64,000 nucleotides of DNA from Batkoa obscura (GCA_030770535.1 JASVEC010000013.1:248001-312000); one strand, 5' to 3'. Shown: positions 11,427-23,003, counted from the first letter of the stretch. The notes: generated by a model from the sequence alone, not told the origin. Translations and numbers: made by a program.

Positions 11427-13133
11427 CCTTTAGTGTTAATGAAATAGCAGTAAGACAAAAAGCTTTTAGTTCATACTAAAAATTGATTTTGACATTGTAG
11501 TAATTGTATGCAGTCCTTATTGTAAGGATTTTTTTCTAAATATTAAATAAATAGATATATTTATCCTAAAATGATATTTATACGTTTATTTGTTTAAAAA
11601 TAAAACTACTACTTTCGTTCATTTCTTTACTTGCTTTATATAGATGATACAGTATAAATTTGAGGCTATAAACTACCCATATAACTCATATTTGTGATCC
11701 TATTTGAAATTAGATTATCATATTTAGTAAATAGTAATGTTAATTGAAGATTACTTGAAATGTGGTTCGGTTTTTGATCCGATTTTACACTATGGAGCTG
11801 CATATATACCTATAACATAACAAATATAATTTATTTTAAAAACCTACAACGACAGAATTATAGTTCCTATTGTCTCATTACAACTAAGTAGCAATGAAAT
11901 TTATACATATACTATAAGTAATTAGGTAATTTTAAAATGAATTAAGAGCACTTTGAAATAAGTTATTGCTAATAGCAAGCAATAGTTCAATAGTTTATTG
12001 AATTCACAGCTTTTGTTTAAATCTTGATCACCTGGGATATGATTTAACCTATTTATTATGATTTATGTTTTTACTTTAAACATCTTGCATAGTAACATAA
12101 GTTTTACTACGTTTATGCAGATTGTTTAAATTCATAAGATCAGATTGAGATGATGCTATTTAAATCCTTTATTTTGTTTACTGTTACCTCGTGTAGTATA
12201 ATTCAATAAAAAGACTCCGACTAATATTAATAGACTATTTTTAAAGCTAGTTATTCAACCAAGTTTACTTGTATAATGAAATTTATTATCTGTGTAAAAA
12301 AAGTTCAGAAAGGAATGAACAAAAACAAATATAGGATTATGTTAAAATTCGAAGATTTTAATTTTGCCTAAAAAGAATAGATATTTTATAAGTCATACTT
12401 GAAATAAATAAAATATGACTTCGCATCTCAAACCCCGAATGTTGAATAAAATTGGTAATTCGTAGTGCTTGATAGCATTCTTCAATTAAATTCTTAAATG
12501 ACTTTGTTAATATTTAATGTTGTTATGCCTCACGTGTATTTTAATTACTTTGTATATTTGATTGAACCGAGAATTGTATATTTTAAATATAAATTTATTC
12601 TACAAATCGGATGGTTATCTAATCGAACATTTGCCACATGGATCTTTATCTTATTATTTTTACCACTTGTTAACATCATTTGAATTTTCAACTTTGATAA
12701 TTTGGATCTCTATAACGTATCAGTTATTTTTAGGTTCATTTTTTTATTGATTTCTAATCTCATTAATAATTTTAAGGTGCTTTTTAATCCGACCCCCTTT
12801 AAAGCTTTTTGTTCCCTGGCTTAAACTATGTTTTATTTATTCAACATACCATCAACTATCCATGTATAACTAGGATGAAATAATTATTCATTCTCTAATT
12901 CCTCTGTAATTGTTTTATTTCTTTATTATATAAAAAGATAAATTAAATATTAAACAAGATCATTTGACCTTCAATTTTGGATTAATACATCAATTGTGCC
13001 ACTATTTAGGAAGAAATTCACCGTCAGCTGACAGAAAGAGGAAAAACTGGTTTTAAAATAAAAGAATATATAAACAGATTAATAGTAAAATAAAAATTTA
13101 ACATCATCTTAAAAAGAGTTGGATTATAAAAAA

Positions 13134-13457
13134 ATGTACGTGTATAGAAGTAGAATTCAACTAAACCCAAAGCAAAACTACGTGTTGAGCTCCTATTATT
13201 TAATTGACCCAAGGCCATGTCGGGAACTAGTGGACCAAATAGCTTTGGATGCCGGCTTGCCAGTCAAGACGGTGCGTACCTGGTTCACAAATAAACGTGG
13301 TAGAACTAAGAAGTCTCTACAAGGTAAAGGTAGTCAAACATCAAGTGGTAGCACAACCCCTTGTGACCTTAAAGAACCGTACACTCAGCCTGATGTAAGT
13401 AAAGTGGGAAAGCATCGCTCAAGTAACATGCTTAGTCTTCATAACATCTTAAATTAA
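13134..13457 (+). CDS. small homeodomain protein
   Basis: Intronless, 107 aa from ATG 13134. The homeodomain spans residues about 3-62: arginine-containing arm YRSRIQLNPKQ, helix 1 NYVLSSYYLIDPRP, helix 2 RELVDQIALDAG and recognition helix VKTVRTWFTNKRGRTKK. Trp48, Phe49, Asn51 and Arg53 are present at residues 50, 51, 53 and 55, so it should bind DNA. Spacing is that of non-TALE domains. The tail is short, polar and basic. It shares DPRPC/DPKPC, QIALDA/QIAMDA and VRTWF/VRKWF with the gene at 9156, so the two are paralogues. Target genes are unknown. Confidence 0.88.
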   Translation: MYVYRSRIQLNPKQNYVLSSYYLIDPRPCRELVDQIALDAGLPVKTVRTWFTNKRGRTKKSLQGKGSQTSSGSTTPCDLKEPYTQPDVSKVGKHRSSNMLSLHNILN

Positions 13458-15527
13458 GGGGTTGCTATCAGCCATCTTGGCTAAAAATTATTATTATTGT
13501 CTAATCTCCTCCCAGTTTAAATTATTTGTGTTATTATAATAAATATATATATATTCAGTTATGTGTTTTGGCTAAATTTCATTTTTATAATTGACATACT
13601 ATTTTAGAATATACTTAAGCTAGAATAGAACGGGGTACCTTTATGTAATATTCATTCTTAACTTTACATGCAAATTTTAAAGAAAATTTAGTATCCTAAA
13701 CGAAAATACTAAATACTGAATTTTGGTTTCATTTCTAAAATAATTGAATTTTAATATAGAACTGTATAAAGTATAAATAGTTTCTTTAAGCTAAGGGTTA
13801 CTAATTGATTTTAAATTGAATGTGATAGCTTATACCAATATTAAAAATAACCGTATATTCGAATATATATCTACCTATTAATTAAATAATATTTATAGAA
13901 GAAACATTCTATATCATCATAAAAACTAGAATCTTCTAAAATATAATTTTAATATACAAAAATTTGCTACTGTACTTTATTCAAATTATTGGTTCCAATC
14001 GTAAATTGAACTTACTCAATTCCAAAATTTGATTTTGAAAGCCTCGTAAGAATTCCATTAATTTATTACATAACAGCTCATAATCACAAAAAAACAAGTT
14101 GCATTACAACACAATGAGTTCTATCAATTTTTTTAAAAATCGAGCTCGAATGTTAATTTATTAACATACCACATGCAAATGTGCGAACATTTAATAAGTT
14201 GATTTTAGTTTTTATTATTATGAATTGAACAAGAATGTTTTATTAATTGGATATGATCTAAGTAAGCTCACAATCGCAACATAAGTCTGGTCATTTGCTA
14301 CTACTTTGCGTGGTGGAAGTAGTGTGTGATATGTCTATTTTCAATACATTTTGGTATTTTTTATTTTATAATCTTTGATTTGTAACTGTTTGACTTTTAT
14401 AAATTAGGCAAATAATCGTTCATCCGTGGTAAATACCTAACTGTTATATTAAATCATCTAAAATATGATATATTACAGCCTTTCTACACTAAACTGTCAC
14501 ATATTTGCTAACCAATTCTTAAACTCAAAGTTCTCTACTCTTACCTGACTTTAAATTAATCTACCATATTGTATAGTTGATCATAGTATCAATTTGATAT
14601 GAAGTTACTACAGTAATAAAAGCATTCTGAATCCAAACGTATTATTTATCAAAAAGCTATATAAAGCACAGTCATAACACAGCTTTATATCTAACCAGCT
14701 TTCGTGAATATCCACAAACTCTCACCATAAGTACCAAAATGAGCTATTTTAGAGTATTAGCGAGCATTTAATTATTATAATTTTAGTACTTGATTTCCAT
14801 TTTCGAACTTTTTCTTTTTAAACTTGATATGAAAACATGTTTTGTGTAAAAAATTTATTATATGAATTAATTTTTATTTTCCATCTTGGCGCAATCAATG
14901 GATGGTGCTTAAATAATAGGCTGTAGTTTAAGTATTGCTGTGGCACTTGTGGTATAATGGTACTAAAATAACTTTTTATAAGGAAAAGAAAGTGAGCAGA
15001 TGGATTTATTTTAAAAACACATGTATTGAAAATATTAGTTTTAGGTTGAGACTAAAATTAGATAAAATCTTTTTATGAAATCAAGTTCAAAAATAAGAGT
15101 TCAAGAGTTCAAAAAAAATTATAAAAAAAATTCTTTTCTATTTCTTTTTTACATGTAAACTATAAATAAAATATAATAAAGTACTTATTCTATGAAAACA
15201 TCTCTATTTTGATTGGTTGTACTAGGAATGTTTTTTAATATGAATTAGTGGTATATAGAATAAACACAATGTTAGAGATTTAACTTGTTTAATTCTTATA
15301 AAAATAACCCGTTTATGGTATACTATTAGTTAGTACGCTTTAGTTAAAAATAATAAGTGTGAAATATATTATTTATTTATCAATGGTAATTTAAAACTAA
15401 GTTACTACGTTTATTTATTTATAACTATACTTTACAAATGGATCAATTGTAAAAAATCGTGCTATTTGAGTTTTTAATATTAATACTTCTCTAAAGGATG
15501 AAAGCAGTGATATATTTGAGTTTATAA
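13458..15527. other. intergenic spacer
   Basis: AT-rich. The only notable content is a pair of tRNA-like half sequences at 14882-14962. No protein gene recognised. Confidence 0.5.
14882..14962 (+). other. tRNA 5'-half relics
   Basis: CATCTTGGCGCA here is identical to bases 4-15 of the initiator tRNA gene at 5949. About 45 bp later TGGTATAATGG matches the A-box consensus of a tRNA gene. Neither continues into an anticodon arm or a T arm. They look like decayed tRNA halves or tRNA-derived debris. Confidence 0.4.
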
Positions 15528-16958
15528 CTAATTTTTATTTAAAAACGAATATTCATAAACACTTAACCTTGAATTTGAATATTCTTTTTCGTCATCATAA
15601 GAATTATGCCTTGAACCAGCGGTAGTAAGTAAGTAAGGTAAATTGGGATGAAACTGAGTTGTAGAAACAGTGTCATTATGAATGAAGCTATTGAATATTT
15701 CATTTTCACTTTTCTCATCATCGTCATTTTGTTTTGTAATATCAAACAATTTAACTTGGCCCTCTTGATCTCCGGTAATAAGATACTGTTGAAATAGATC
15801 AAAATAAACTCGCTGATCCGAATACAATTTCCTATAATATTCTGTAATACAATATTTAGGATACCTTAAATCAAATAAAACTATATTAGAGCTACGCCTT
15901 GATCCTATAACTATATAATGATCATCATAAAATTGAGTCTTTGTCACACCTTTTATACTTTCATGATTTAATATTACTTTAGCTTGATTTAAGTGACTCG
16001 TTTCGTTTGTATCATAAATGCCAACACTACCTCCGAAGCTTCCTGCTGCATAATAATTAAAATTTGGGCTAAAACTTATACTACTTATAATTCCTTTTTG
16101 TCCATTTTTACTTTTTTTTGTTCCTATTGTTTTTTGTTTAACACCTTGCTTTTCAGGTCGAGTTATATCTATTATTTCTATTTGATTAAAATAGCCACAA
16201 TATAGCCTAAGCAATGGTTAATTAAAGTAGAAATAGTAAATAGGAAAGATCAATACTTTGTACCGCTACTATCAAACGTCATACAGTTTGGGCCGATATA
16301 CCTTTCTCTATGATCTATTATTGAATAAGAAGCTCTAGTCTATTATTTAAATATATAGATTGTACTTTTTAAATTAATTTTATACCTTTCCAGTTATTCC
16401 ATCTATTAAGTGAATTGGATTATCTGTACTTCCAACCAAAAAACAATTTGTTATCTCATCTAATCATATTTAACCAAATATATAAAGAAAGGATAGTATG
16501 TTACCTTGTATATTCATATAAGGATACCAAACCATAGAACAAGTTGGGACTGGTCTTGAAATTGAATAGCTTGGTTTTAATTCTACTGTTATTTAAAAAC
16601 TAATTGGATTTAAATCTTATCATTAAATTTGATTTACTATTATCTTCCTGCTCATTAGTTAAATTCGAACTAAATAAGTTAATTTATTTATTTGCTATAA
16701 TATTTATTTATTAATTTTAGTTACCTGTTAAGTACAGTTATATTTCTATCACTTTTATCACTTAGTATTCTTGAGCCATCCGGGGACCTTTATGCTTTTA
16801 GTAAGTCAAGTTCTAAATCTTCCATTTTGTTTTACCATATTGCATGTTTAAAAAAATGACCTTAGATTATTTATTATTTATTACACTGAATGTTAACAAA
16901 TATTGGATTTACTTGAAGCGTCTATTTCTATATGTGATTTATCTTTTAAACTGAACAT
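15528..16958 (-). CDS. WD40 protein of the TCAB1/WDR79 (Swt21-like) family
   Basis: Eight exons join in phase: 16958-16898, 16860-16836, 16787-16725, 16669-16638, 16585-16505, 16459-16386, 16339-16257, 16206-15528, giving 365 aa. Diagnostic words in order are AIWSPDGSRILSDKSDRN, CSMVWYPYMN, CFLVGSTDNPIHLIDG, TRASYSIIDHRERYIGPNC, TFDSSGTKLYCGYFN, FSPNFNYYAAGSFGGSVGIYD and HNDTVSTTQFHPNLPYLLTTAGSR. Most are repeat blades of a beta-propeller. In animals TCAB1 brings scaRNAs and telomerase RNA to Cajal bodies; yeast Swt21 is a spliceosome-linked relative. Exons of 25 and 32 nt are unusually small. The frame is intact throughout. Confidence 0.85.
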
Positions 16959-17125
16959 TGATAAATTAAAAAAGTAATTCAATTTTTACTTTACTAAATT
17001 ATTGTATTAGAAAATGGATTAAATAAAAAGAATTTATTTAAATAAGGTAAATATAATGACTAAGATATATACAACAGGGAAGAAAAGAATAATAAATAGA
17101 TAATGATTTAAAGTTTATAAATTAA

Positions 17126-18028
17126 TTATTCTAAGATGGGGGAATTAGGGGTAGTAGTATTATGTTCACTTGAGTTATTTGAGCTGCTTTTAGATACCGA
17201 TTCTTCAATATTTTCCAAATTCCAAACATTATCATCAAACGGAATGGATCGAATTAATTTTATTTCCTTTTTATCTTTACTAATTAACAGAGTCTCATTA
17301 TTATTATTGTCTAGATTGTTTTGATTATTATTCACACCATTGCTGTTACGGTCATTATATTTAACATTGTTCCGATTGTAGAAGCTCTTTACTAATAGGG
17401 TTAAAAAGGTATTATCATTTTCCGGATGCATAAATTGAAATAAAAACAAAGATAATAATTTAACATGATCATAAAAGGGCCATAATCTTAATAAAACTCG
17501 ATCCATAGGTTTTATTAACTTTAAAGTACCATAATAACACCAATATTTTAGCCAAAACTTCTGGTTCATATTATTCTTACTAGTCTGTTCTTTATTAATT
17601 ATTGAATAAAAAGAAGACAATATTGGATAAACAAATTGAACAAATAACCAAAAATATTTCTTGTTGACTTTATAAAACCTTTTTAATAGATATACCTTGG
17701 TTAACACTCCAATTATGTCCAAATAAAATGGCGAAAAATACAAATAATTATAATAGCTGTAATTATTTCTTGTTATTCTATTGTATTCTTGTTTTAACTG
17801 GTCCTGTTGTTGATAAATCCTATCCATTAAACTTCGGATTTCTTTTGGGACTTGGTGTTTGATCCATTCTATTAAACTTAAAAAAAACCCTAATCCTGTT
17901 TTTTCCCGCTTATTTTCCGTTACTCCATGACTATTTACATCTTCTATACTATCACTTTCATCTATATTATTATTATTGTTATTATTGTTTAGCGCTAGCT
18001 GTAATTCGGATTCATTAACCAACTCCAT
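17126..18028 (-). CDS. TB2/DP1/HVA22 (REEP/Yop1-like) family membrane protein
   Basis: About 300 aa from ATG 18028; an in-frame GTG lies upstream but is not a likely fungal start. A polar Asn-rich head is followed by hydrophobic hairpins (YFWLFVQFVYPILSSFYSII), then the family signature WLKYWCYYGTLKLIKPMDR...LRLWPFYDHVKLLSLFLFQFM. The tail is Asn/Ser-rich. Family members are ER proteins that shape tubules or adapt cargo. The head is longer than in Yop1, so it may be a REEP1-4-like form. An upstream exon supplying another start cannot be excluded. Confidence 0.72.
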   Translation of the reverse strand: MELVNESELQLALNNNNNNNNIDESDSIEDVNSHGVTENKREKTGLGFFLSLIEWIKHQVPKEIRSLMDRIYQQQDQLKQEYNRITRNNYSYYNYLYFSPFYLDIIGVLTKVYLLKRFYKVNKKYFWLFVQFVYPILSSFYSIINKEQTSKNNMNQKFWLKYWCYYGTLKLIKPMDRVLLRLWPFYDHVKLLSLFLFQFMHPENDNTFLTLLVKSFYNRNNVKYNDRNSNGVNNNQNNLDNNNNETLLISKDKKEIKLIRSIPFDDNVWNLENIEESVSKSSSNNSSEHNTTTPNSPILE

Positions 18029-18602
18029 TTGATTTAAAAATTTATAAAAGAACAAATTACTGACATCCACTGTTTATTTTTTAAGGATTACAAAATGAAA
18101 CACTAACTTGCTTTATTATTCAAGTAAGAAAACCAGCTTCTAGTCAAGTCATGAAAACACTGTTTATTTTTTGGATTTCTTTTTTATTATTGGTTTTTGG
18201 TATGCAAGTTTCACATGTTAGGGCTCTTTTTTTCAAAATGTTGCTGAATTTTAGTTCATCCAATCATCCTTTTCTCCCGATTGTTTAAGTGGTTTTATTG
18301 GCCACTGTAGTAGCCACGTATTTTAAATAGGAATTTTAGTTCTATTTTTCATTTATAGGATAAGAAACGTTGCTTATATAAATACCTAGCATTTACATGC
18401 TTATTATAATACTTATCAGTAATAGCTTGTAGGCAAATCAAATCAAACATTAGTAAAAGTGAGCCATTATCTATCAGATATAAAATATTTCCAAAATCAA
18501 TATAAGAGCTTCTATATAAATATAAAAATTATAACTTATTCATCATATTGATCAAATTATGGATCAAAATTACTTGTGATAAAATAAGACAATCTTCTGT
18601 TG

Positions 18603-19155
18603 GTCACAGTCAAGAAGAATAAGGACCCTTTTTCTCTACCAATTTTTGCAGTTTTTTTTATAGATAAAAAGGGTATCATTCAAAAAAAATATTATCTAAG
18701 CTTTTCAAGCTTAGAAATTAAAATCATGCCAGAAATTTATTACTTTTTTAATTTATATATTAAAACGGAATTAACAATAAATAAAGCTATCAATGTTGAA
18801 AGGCAATATACAAGCCAAATATTTATAATTGAGTGATCTTGGGAGGATTTAAAAACTAATATTTCCAGTGGTTTATCTGATAAGTTTATCGAAGAGTATG
18901 TAAAAAAATATTTTTGATTTTATATTTGAATTAAAATTTAATCATACAGGGATGTATTTTTTGTTTAAGAATTACTACCAATCTTTCCACTCAAATAGCA
19001 AATACCGCTTAAAAAATGAAAAAGTGATGAAGTCAAAAAAAACAACCCTATATTAATAAAATCTTGACATAAAATTAAAACTTAGATTAAAAATTGATTC
19101 CTTTTCAAACGGGATGAAAATAGGCAAAAAGGCCCGTATTCTTCTTGACTGTGAC
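18603..19155. mobile_element. 553-bp TIR element (Tc1/pogo-like ends)
   Basis: The left end GTCACAGTCAAGAAGAATA and the right end TATTCTTCTTGACTGTGAC are a perfect 19-bp inverted repeat. Similarity continues further in (AGGACCCTTTTT against CGGGCCTTTTTG). No transposase is present, so it is a non-autonomous DNA transposon. The CAGTCAAG-type end recalls Tc1/mariner or pogo elements, which is inference. A MITE A copy sits at 18946-19053 inside it and so arrived later. Confidence 0.75.
18946..19053 (+). mobile_element. MITE family A copy nested in a larger TIR element
   Basis: Contains the core TTTCCACTCAAATAGC with a short internal duplication (AAATAGCAAATACCGC), then GAAAAAGTGATGAAG and ACAACCCTATAT. 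Confidence 0.8.
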
Positions 19156-19432
19156 TCTTCCATTTAAATTAGTATAAATGATTAGCATGTAATACCTTAT
19201 ATAATTACTTCTTTTTTATTTTCTATTTAGACTGTTATATATAAAATTATTTCAGATATACTAAAGTAAAACGGTTGTTTTAAAAATTCAATGTTCTCAA
19301 TAAAATTAAAAGAAAATAAATATTTATTTTGTCACTGTACTGTTTTCCTCACCATGTATCTAGAATTATTAATATACATTTATTTTATTCCTTTTTAACT
19401 TACTATTTTCGAAGATAAAAATTAAGTACATA

Positions 19433-20803
19433 TTAATCCAAGCAGCTCTGTAAATTCAAAGCTAAAGTAAGTTTTTTACAGTAGCTTAACTTTAGCTTAG
19501 GGATCGGATCTGTTGTTAAATAAAATAAATCTGAACAATGATCCAAGATATCTTCCATAATAAACGTATATGCTCCAGTATAATTTTCCATATAAAATGT
19601 ACTTAGGTTTAAACTTAGTTTATTTAGTTTTGTTCGACTCTTATGATAGAATAAATTATTGAGATTAAACTGACATGAAGCCATTGTCAGACAAGTTAAA
19701 TCGGAGCGTTTGGTTAGTAAATAGTGTACAAAATAGCCTCCTAAATTTAAGCCATTTAATCGTAATTTTATTAAATTGACTTTACTTCTTTCAAATACTT
19801 CCTCAATTATTAAAATATACTCCATTCTATAACTGTAAGTGATTTCTAAATCAATTGATTCTTTCAATCGAAAAATGGAAGTTGCTATTTTACTAGTCAT
19901 ATTATCACACTTATATACGACTAAAATCCCAAGCTTTGGTGCTATTTTTTTTCCAAAGTATCAATAAATTCAAATTAATCAAAAATAGTTTCATAGAAGT
20001 AAGGTTAGAAGTATCTCGAAAGGATAGGTTAAAAACGTAGTTCAAAAATAGATTAGTTAAACTAGGAAATGGATAAAATTAATTACAAGCTCATAATCTA
20101 GAGTGTAAGAATTTAAGTATAAAATTCCTAACGATTTAAACGTATGACTTTGAAATAGAACCCAATTATGTTTATTTAACTTTGTAAATAATCTCAAATC
20201 TTGTAAGTTTGTACAGTTAGTTAGTATTAGTTCTATGGATTGAAACTCAAAATATCTACTGTATAGATGTATGTTCTTGATCTCTCTTGGTATATTCGGG
20301 GATATAAAATCTACGAAATAATTATCAACTTTATCCGTGTTTAATGAGGTCACATTATTGAGTAGTTGCTTCAGTTGTATATTACATAATAAGTTTTCAT
20401 TTCCTCTTTAATTTAAAATATGTTCCATATCGCTATCATAGTCTAATTCTATTAGACTTAAATTTTTATATTTCTCTAAATTCAAAAAATAATGCTTTGA
20501 AGTTATAAGCATAGCGGTAGCATTTTTACAATGTTTTGGCTTATACTTGATACACGTTCCATCCCTTATCCATAACATTTTGGTATATTTACCATACTTT
20601 CTGAATGGTTTTCTCATTAGTTTAAGTTCGTTTCCTCCATAGGATGGATCTAAATCTTCCCGGATCACTGGTATAGATGCTTTATTCCACCCCTTAGAAA
20701 CAAGTAAAAGTTTTAAAGCATCTCTGATTTGTAATAATTCCGTTATCTGCTTTAATAGAACATTTGGTAGATTTTTTAATTGGAATCTAAATTATTGCAT
20801 CAT
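19433..20803 (-). pseudogene. degenerate F-box/LRR gene, paralogue of 63213-64000
   Basis: From ATG 20803 the reading gives an F-box (LPNVLLKQITELLQIRDALKLLLVSKGWNK), then DLDPSYGG...RKYGKYTKMLWIRDG, NATAMLITSKHYFLNLEKY, TSLNTDKVDNYFVDFI and IELILTNCTNLQDLRLF. This matches the gene at 63213 nearly segment for segment. A stop codon is the fourth codon, and the body falls into three open blocks (20408-20668, 20057-20353, 19433-19900) separated by stops. The last block is an LRR tail (KLNKLSLNLS) not visible in the truncated paralogue. This copy is dead or spliced in a way I cannot see. Confidence 0.75.
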
Positions 20804-22322
20804 AGTTTAAAAAAGAGTAAAAAGAAGTTTAAAAGCGGACTTTTTACATTATTATGTTTATTGGCATTTATGATTTATTTTTTGATTCACTAATAAAAAT
20901 CCATAATTTGATATGAGAACATCAAATAACTTTGTGCAATTTATAATATTGCTAGTTTATAAAATCGAGTATTTTGTTATTGTTATTTCATAACGTTTTA
21001 ACTTTTTTTAAATATTTAATTCTATTCAAAAAATTTAATTAGTGTAATCAATATAGCTGTATATGTGAGTTTATTAAAACTTACTTTTTAAAAGTAAAGT
21101 CTTAAATGCAAACCAATGATTTTTATTTGAAAATATTTACTTCGATAACAAACCCTACTATAATAAAGGCTAAACATTTATGAAGATTTTGTATTGCCTA
21201 CATGTATGTAGCGTTATTTTAACTACTTTACAAAGTAGAAAAAATAATAATACATACTTTGAATTGCCTATTTAAATTCAAGGCTATAAAAAGAAAGTAT
21301 AGCGCTTTATTAGTAAGTTAAAATATAAAATAGCAGTTAAAAGATATATCAAATAGATAATATACTTTGACATTAAATTTAAAATAATAAATTATTTTTA
21401 TAAATAGCTTTGTATAAATTATGAATTTTAAAAATTAGATAATTTAAGAAAGTGTAAAAAATAGCAAAATTTTATTACCAATTTTGTATTACTAACTTAA
21501 TTATCCCTTTTAATAATTGTTACATAAACCAATATGGGGATGTATTTTTGCGTTTAAGAATTTTACTAACAATTTTTCCGTTCAAATAGCGCTTAAAAGA
21601 TGGAAAAAATGATGAAGCCAAAAAAAACACCCCCATATAACAATTAATAAACTATAATCTCTTGACTATTTGTGATAATTTTTCACAAAATGATTAGGAA
21701 GCTTAATAATCTAAGAAAATTAAAATAATGTTGCAATTATATAATAACTTGAGAGCTTATGGGAAAAGATATTAAACTATTTAAAAAGTACTTTATACAT
21801 ATAGCTGAAAATATTCAGACTTGATAATAGGGACTAAATGTGTAGACAATACCAGTATATCAATTTCTGCTTAAGATTTCTAAACTTTACTTGTACTAGG
21901 GTATTTCCACTTAGTAAATTTTCAAAATACGTCATACCTTTTGGTTATTGCTTATTTTTAAAAACAATATCGTTCACTTGTTAGTTTAATATCAATAATT
22001 TGTATTTAAATTAACTAAGAAAAGGGAAAATATCTATTCAGGTCTCTATAAAAATTAATTCTAAATCGATGATGGTTGAACTTTGATAATTAAAAAATAT
22101 ATAAAAAACGAAAATTCATATTATATGAGTTACAATGTATTATGTAAAAGTTTAAGTTACTAATTTGTCGCTTACATAATAATAAAACGTAGTACTATTT
22201 TTTGAGCTCAGTTTCAAAATTATTAAGCTATTTTATGAAATTTGAAATATTAAAAATTCATCGTATCTATTATCTATATTCATATATAAATATAAAGAGA
22301 ATGAATAGAACAAAAAGTAAGT
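20804..22322. other. intergenic spacer
   Basis: AT-rich with one MITE A copy at 21532-21638. ATATAAATATAAAGAG at about 22284-22300 lies 25-40 bp before the gene at 22323 and may be its TATA region. Confidence 0.5.
21532..21638 (+). mobile_element. MITE family A copy (near consensus)
   Basis: AATATGGGGATG...CACCCCCATAT ends, 8-10 bp of perfect inverted match, with core TTTTTCCGTTCAAATAGCGC. One of the least diverged copies. Confidence 0.9.
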
Positions 22323-23003
22323 ATGAATTTTAATAAATTAAACTGTACCCAAGAAGATTTCTTACTCAATTTTTCACAGTTTCATAGAAAAAATAATCAA
22401 TATCAGTTATCTATTTTATCGGATATCAAAAATCAACAAAATTTAAATATGTTTCCAAATATTAATTTGACTTCTAACAACAGTATTGTTGTAGAACATA
22501 ATGATAGTATGTTGGAACATAATAATAATATAACATATAATAATGTGCTTATGGATAATGATTTAAAAAAAAGGGACCTCAATTACTCCGATACTCATCC
22601 CCAATCTCAACTTATAACGAACAATCATAACTATAACTCTATTAGCGGATTAACATTACTATACACATTTGATACGTTGGATTTATTGTTTATAAAATTA
22701 TTTAGTTCCATGAATAATGGGTTGATATTGAATTATTTTAATGAAAGTGAAGTGGAATATTTTAAACAAAATAAGTACCAACCAATATACAATTTTATAT
22801 TATTAAAGTTACTATACACTTCATTAAATTTGTATTTAAAACCAGAACATGTCACTAAATCTATTATTTATTTAAATCATATTGTATTTTTTTTAGAATA
22901 TTATCAAAGATGTTTGTATAAATATAAATTAGATTTTATTCAAGAAAGTTATTTAAATCGTGTTTTATTAATTCCATTTGTTCCTTGTGCTTACTCTGAA
23001 TAA
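22323..23003 (+). CDS. helical protein of unknown function, paralogue of 4585-5250
   Basis: Intronless, 226 aa. The N-terminal half is polar with Asn repeats. The C-terminal half (residues about 110-226) is hydrophobic helices with LLYTFDTLDLLFIKLF, EVEYFKQNKYQPIYNFILLKLL and YLNHIVFFLEYYQ. It aligns with the end of the protein at 4585-5250, mainly at the FKQN/LKQN turn and the Tyr-rich last helix. No signal peptide, zinc ligands or enzyme motif is visible. Family and function not recognised. The repeated presence of this gene type near the homeodomain genes is the only functional clue. Confidence 0.72.
   Translation: MNFNKLNCTQEDFLLNFSQFHRKNNQYQLSILSDIKNQQNLNMFPNINLTSNNSIVVEHNDSMLEHNNNITYNNVLMDNDLKKRDLNYSDTHPQSQLITNNHNYNSISGLTLLYTFDTLDLLFIKLFSSMNNGLILNYFNESEVEYFKQNKYQPIYNFILLKLLYTSLNLYLKPEHVTKSIIYLNHIVFFLEYYQRCLYKYKLDFIQESYLNRVLLIPFVPCAYSE

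Larger units (their letters stand above)
9591..13133. other. 3.5-kb intergenic region between two homeodomain genes
   Basis: No convincing protein gene. It contains a MITE D copy, tRNA-Asp and a MITE A copy. The two overlapping open frames near 12500-12750 are hydrophobic AT-rich translations that start with TTG or ATG by chance and resemble nothing I know. Confidence 0.55.
18029..19432. other. intergenic stretch with a nested pair of elements
   Basis: Holds a 553-bp inverted-repeat element with a MITE A copy inside it. No host gene seen; the small open frame at the left end lies inside the element. Confidence 0.6.

Noticed and set aside
12498-12750. Two overlapping hydrophobic open frames
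   Set aside because: Short, AT-driven composition, no homology recognised, no promoter features.
15993-16205. Plus-strand open frame opposite the WD40 gene
   Set aside because: Antisense shadow of an exon with full family similarity on the minus strand.
18600-18836. A 78-aa open frame
   Set aside because: Lies at the left end of the 553-bp inverted-repeat element, starts within its terminal repeat and does not start with ATG.
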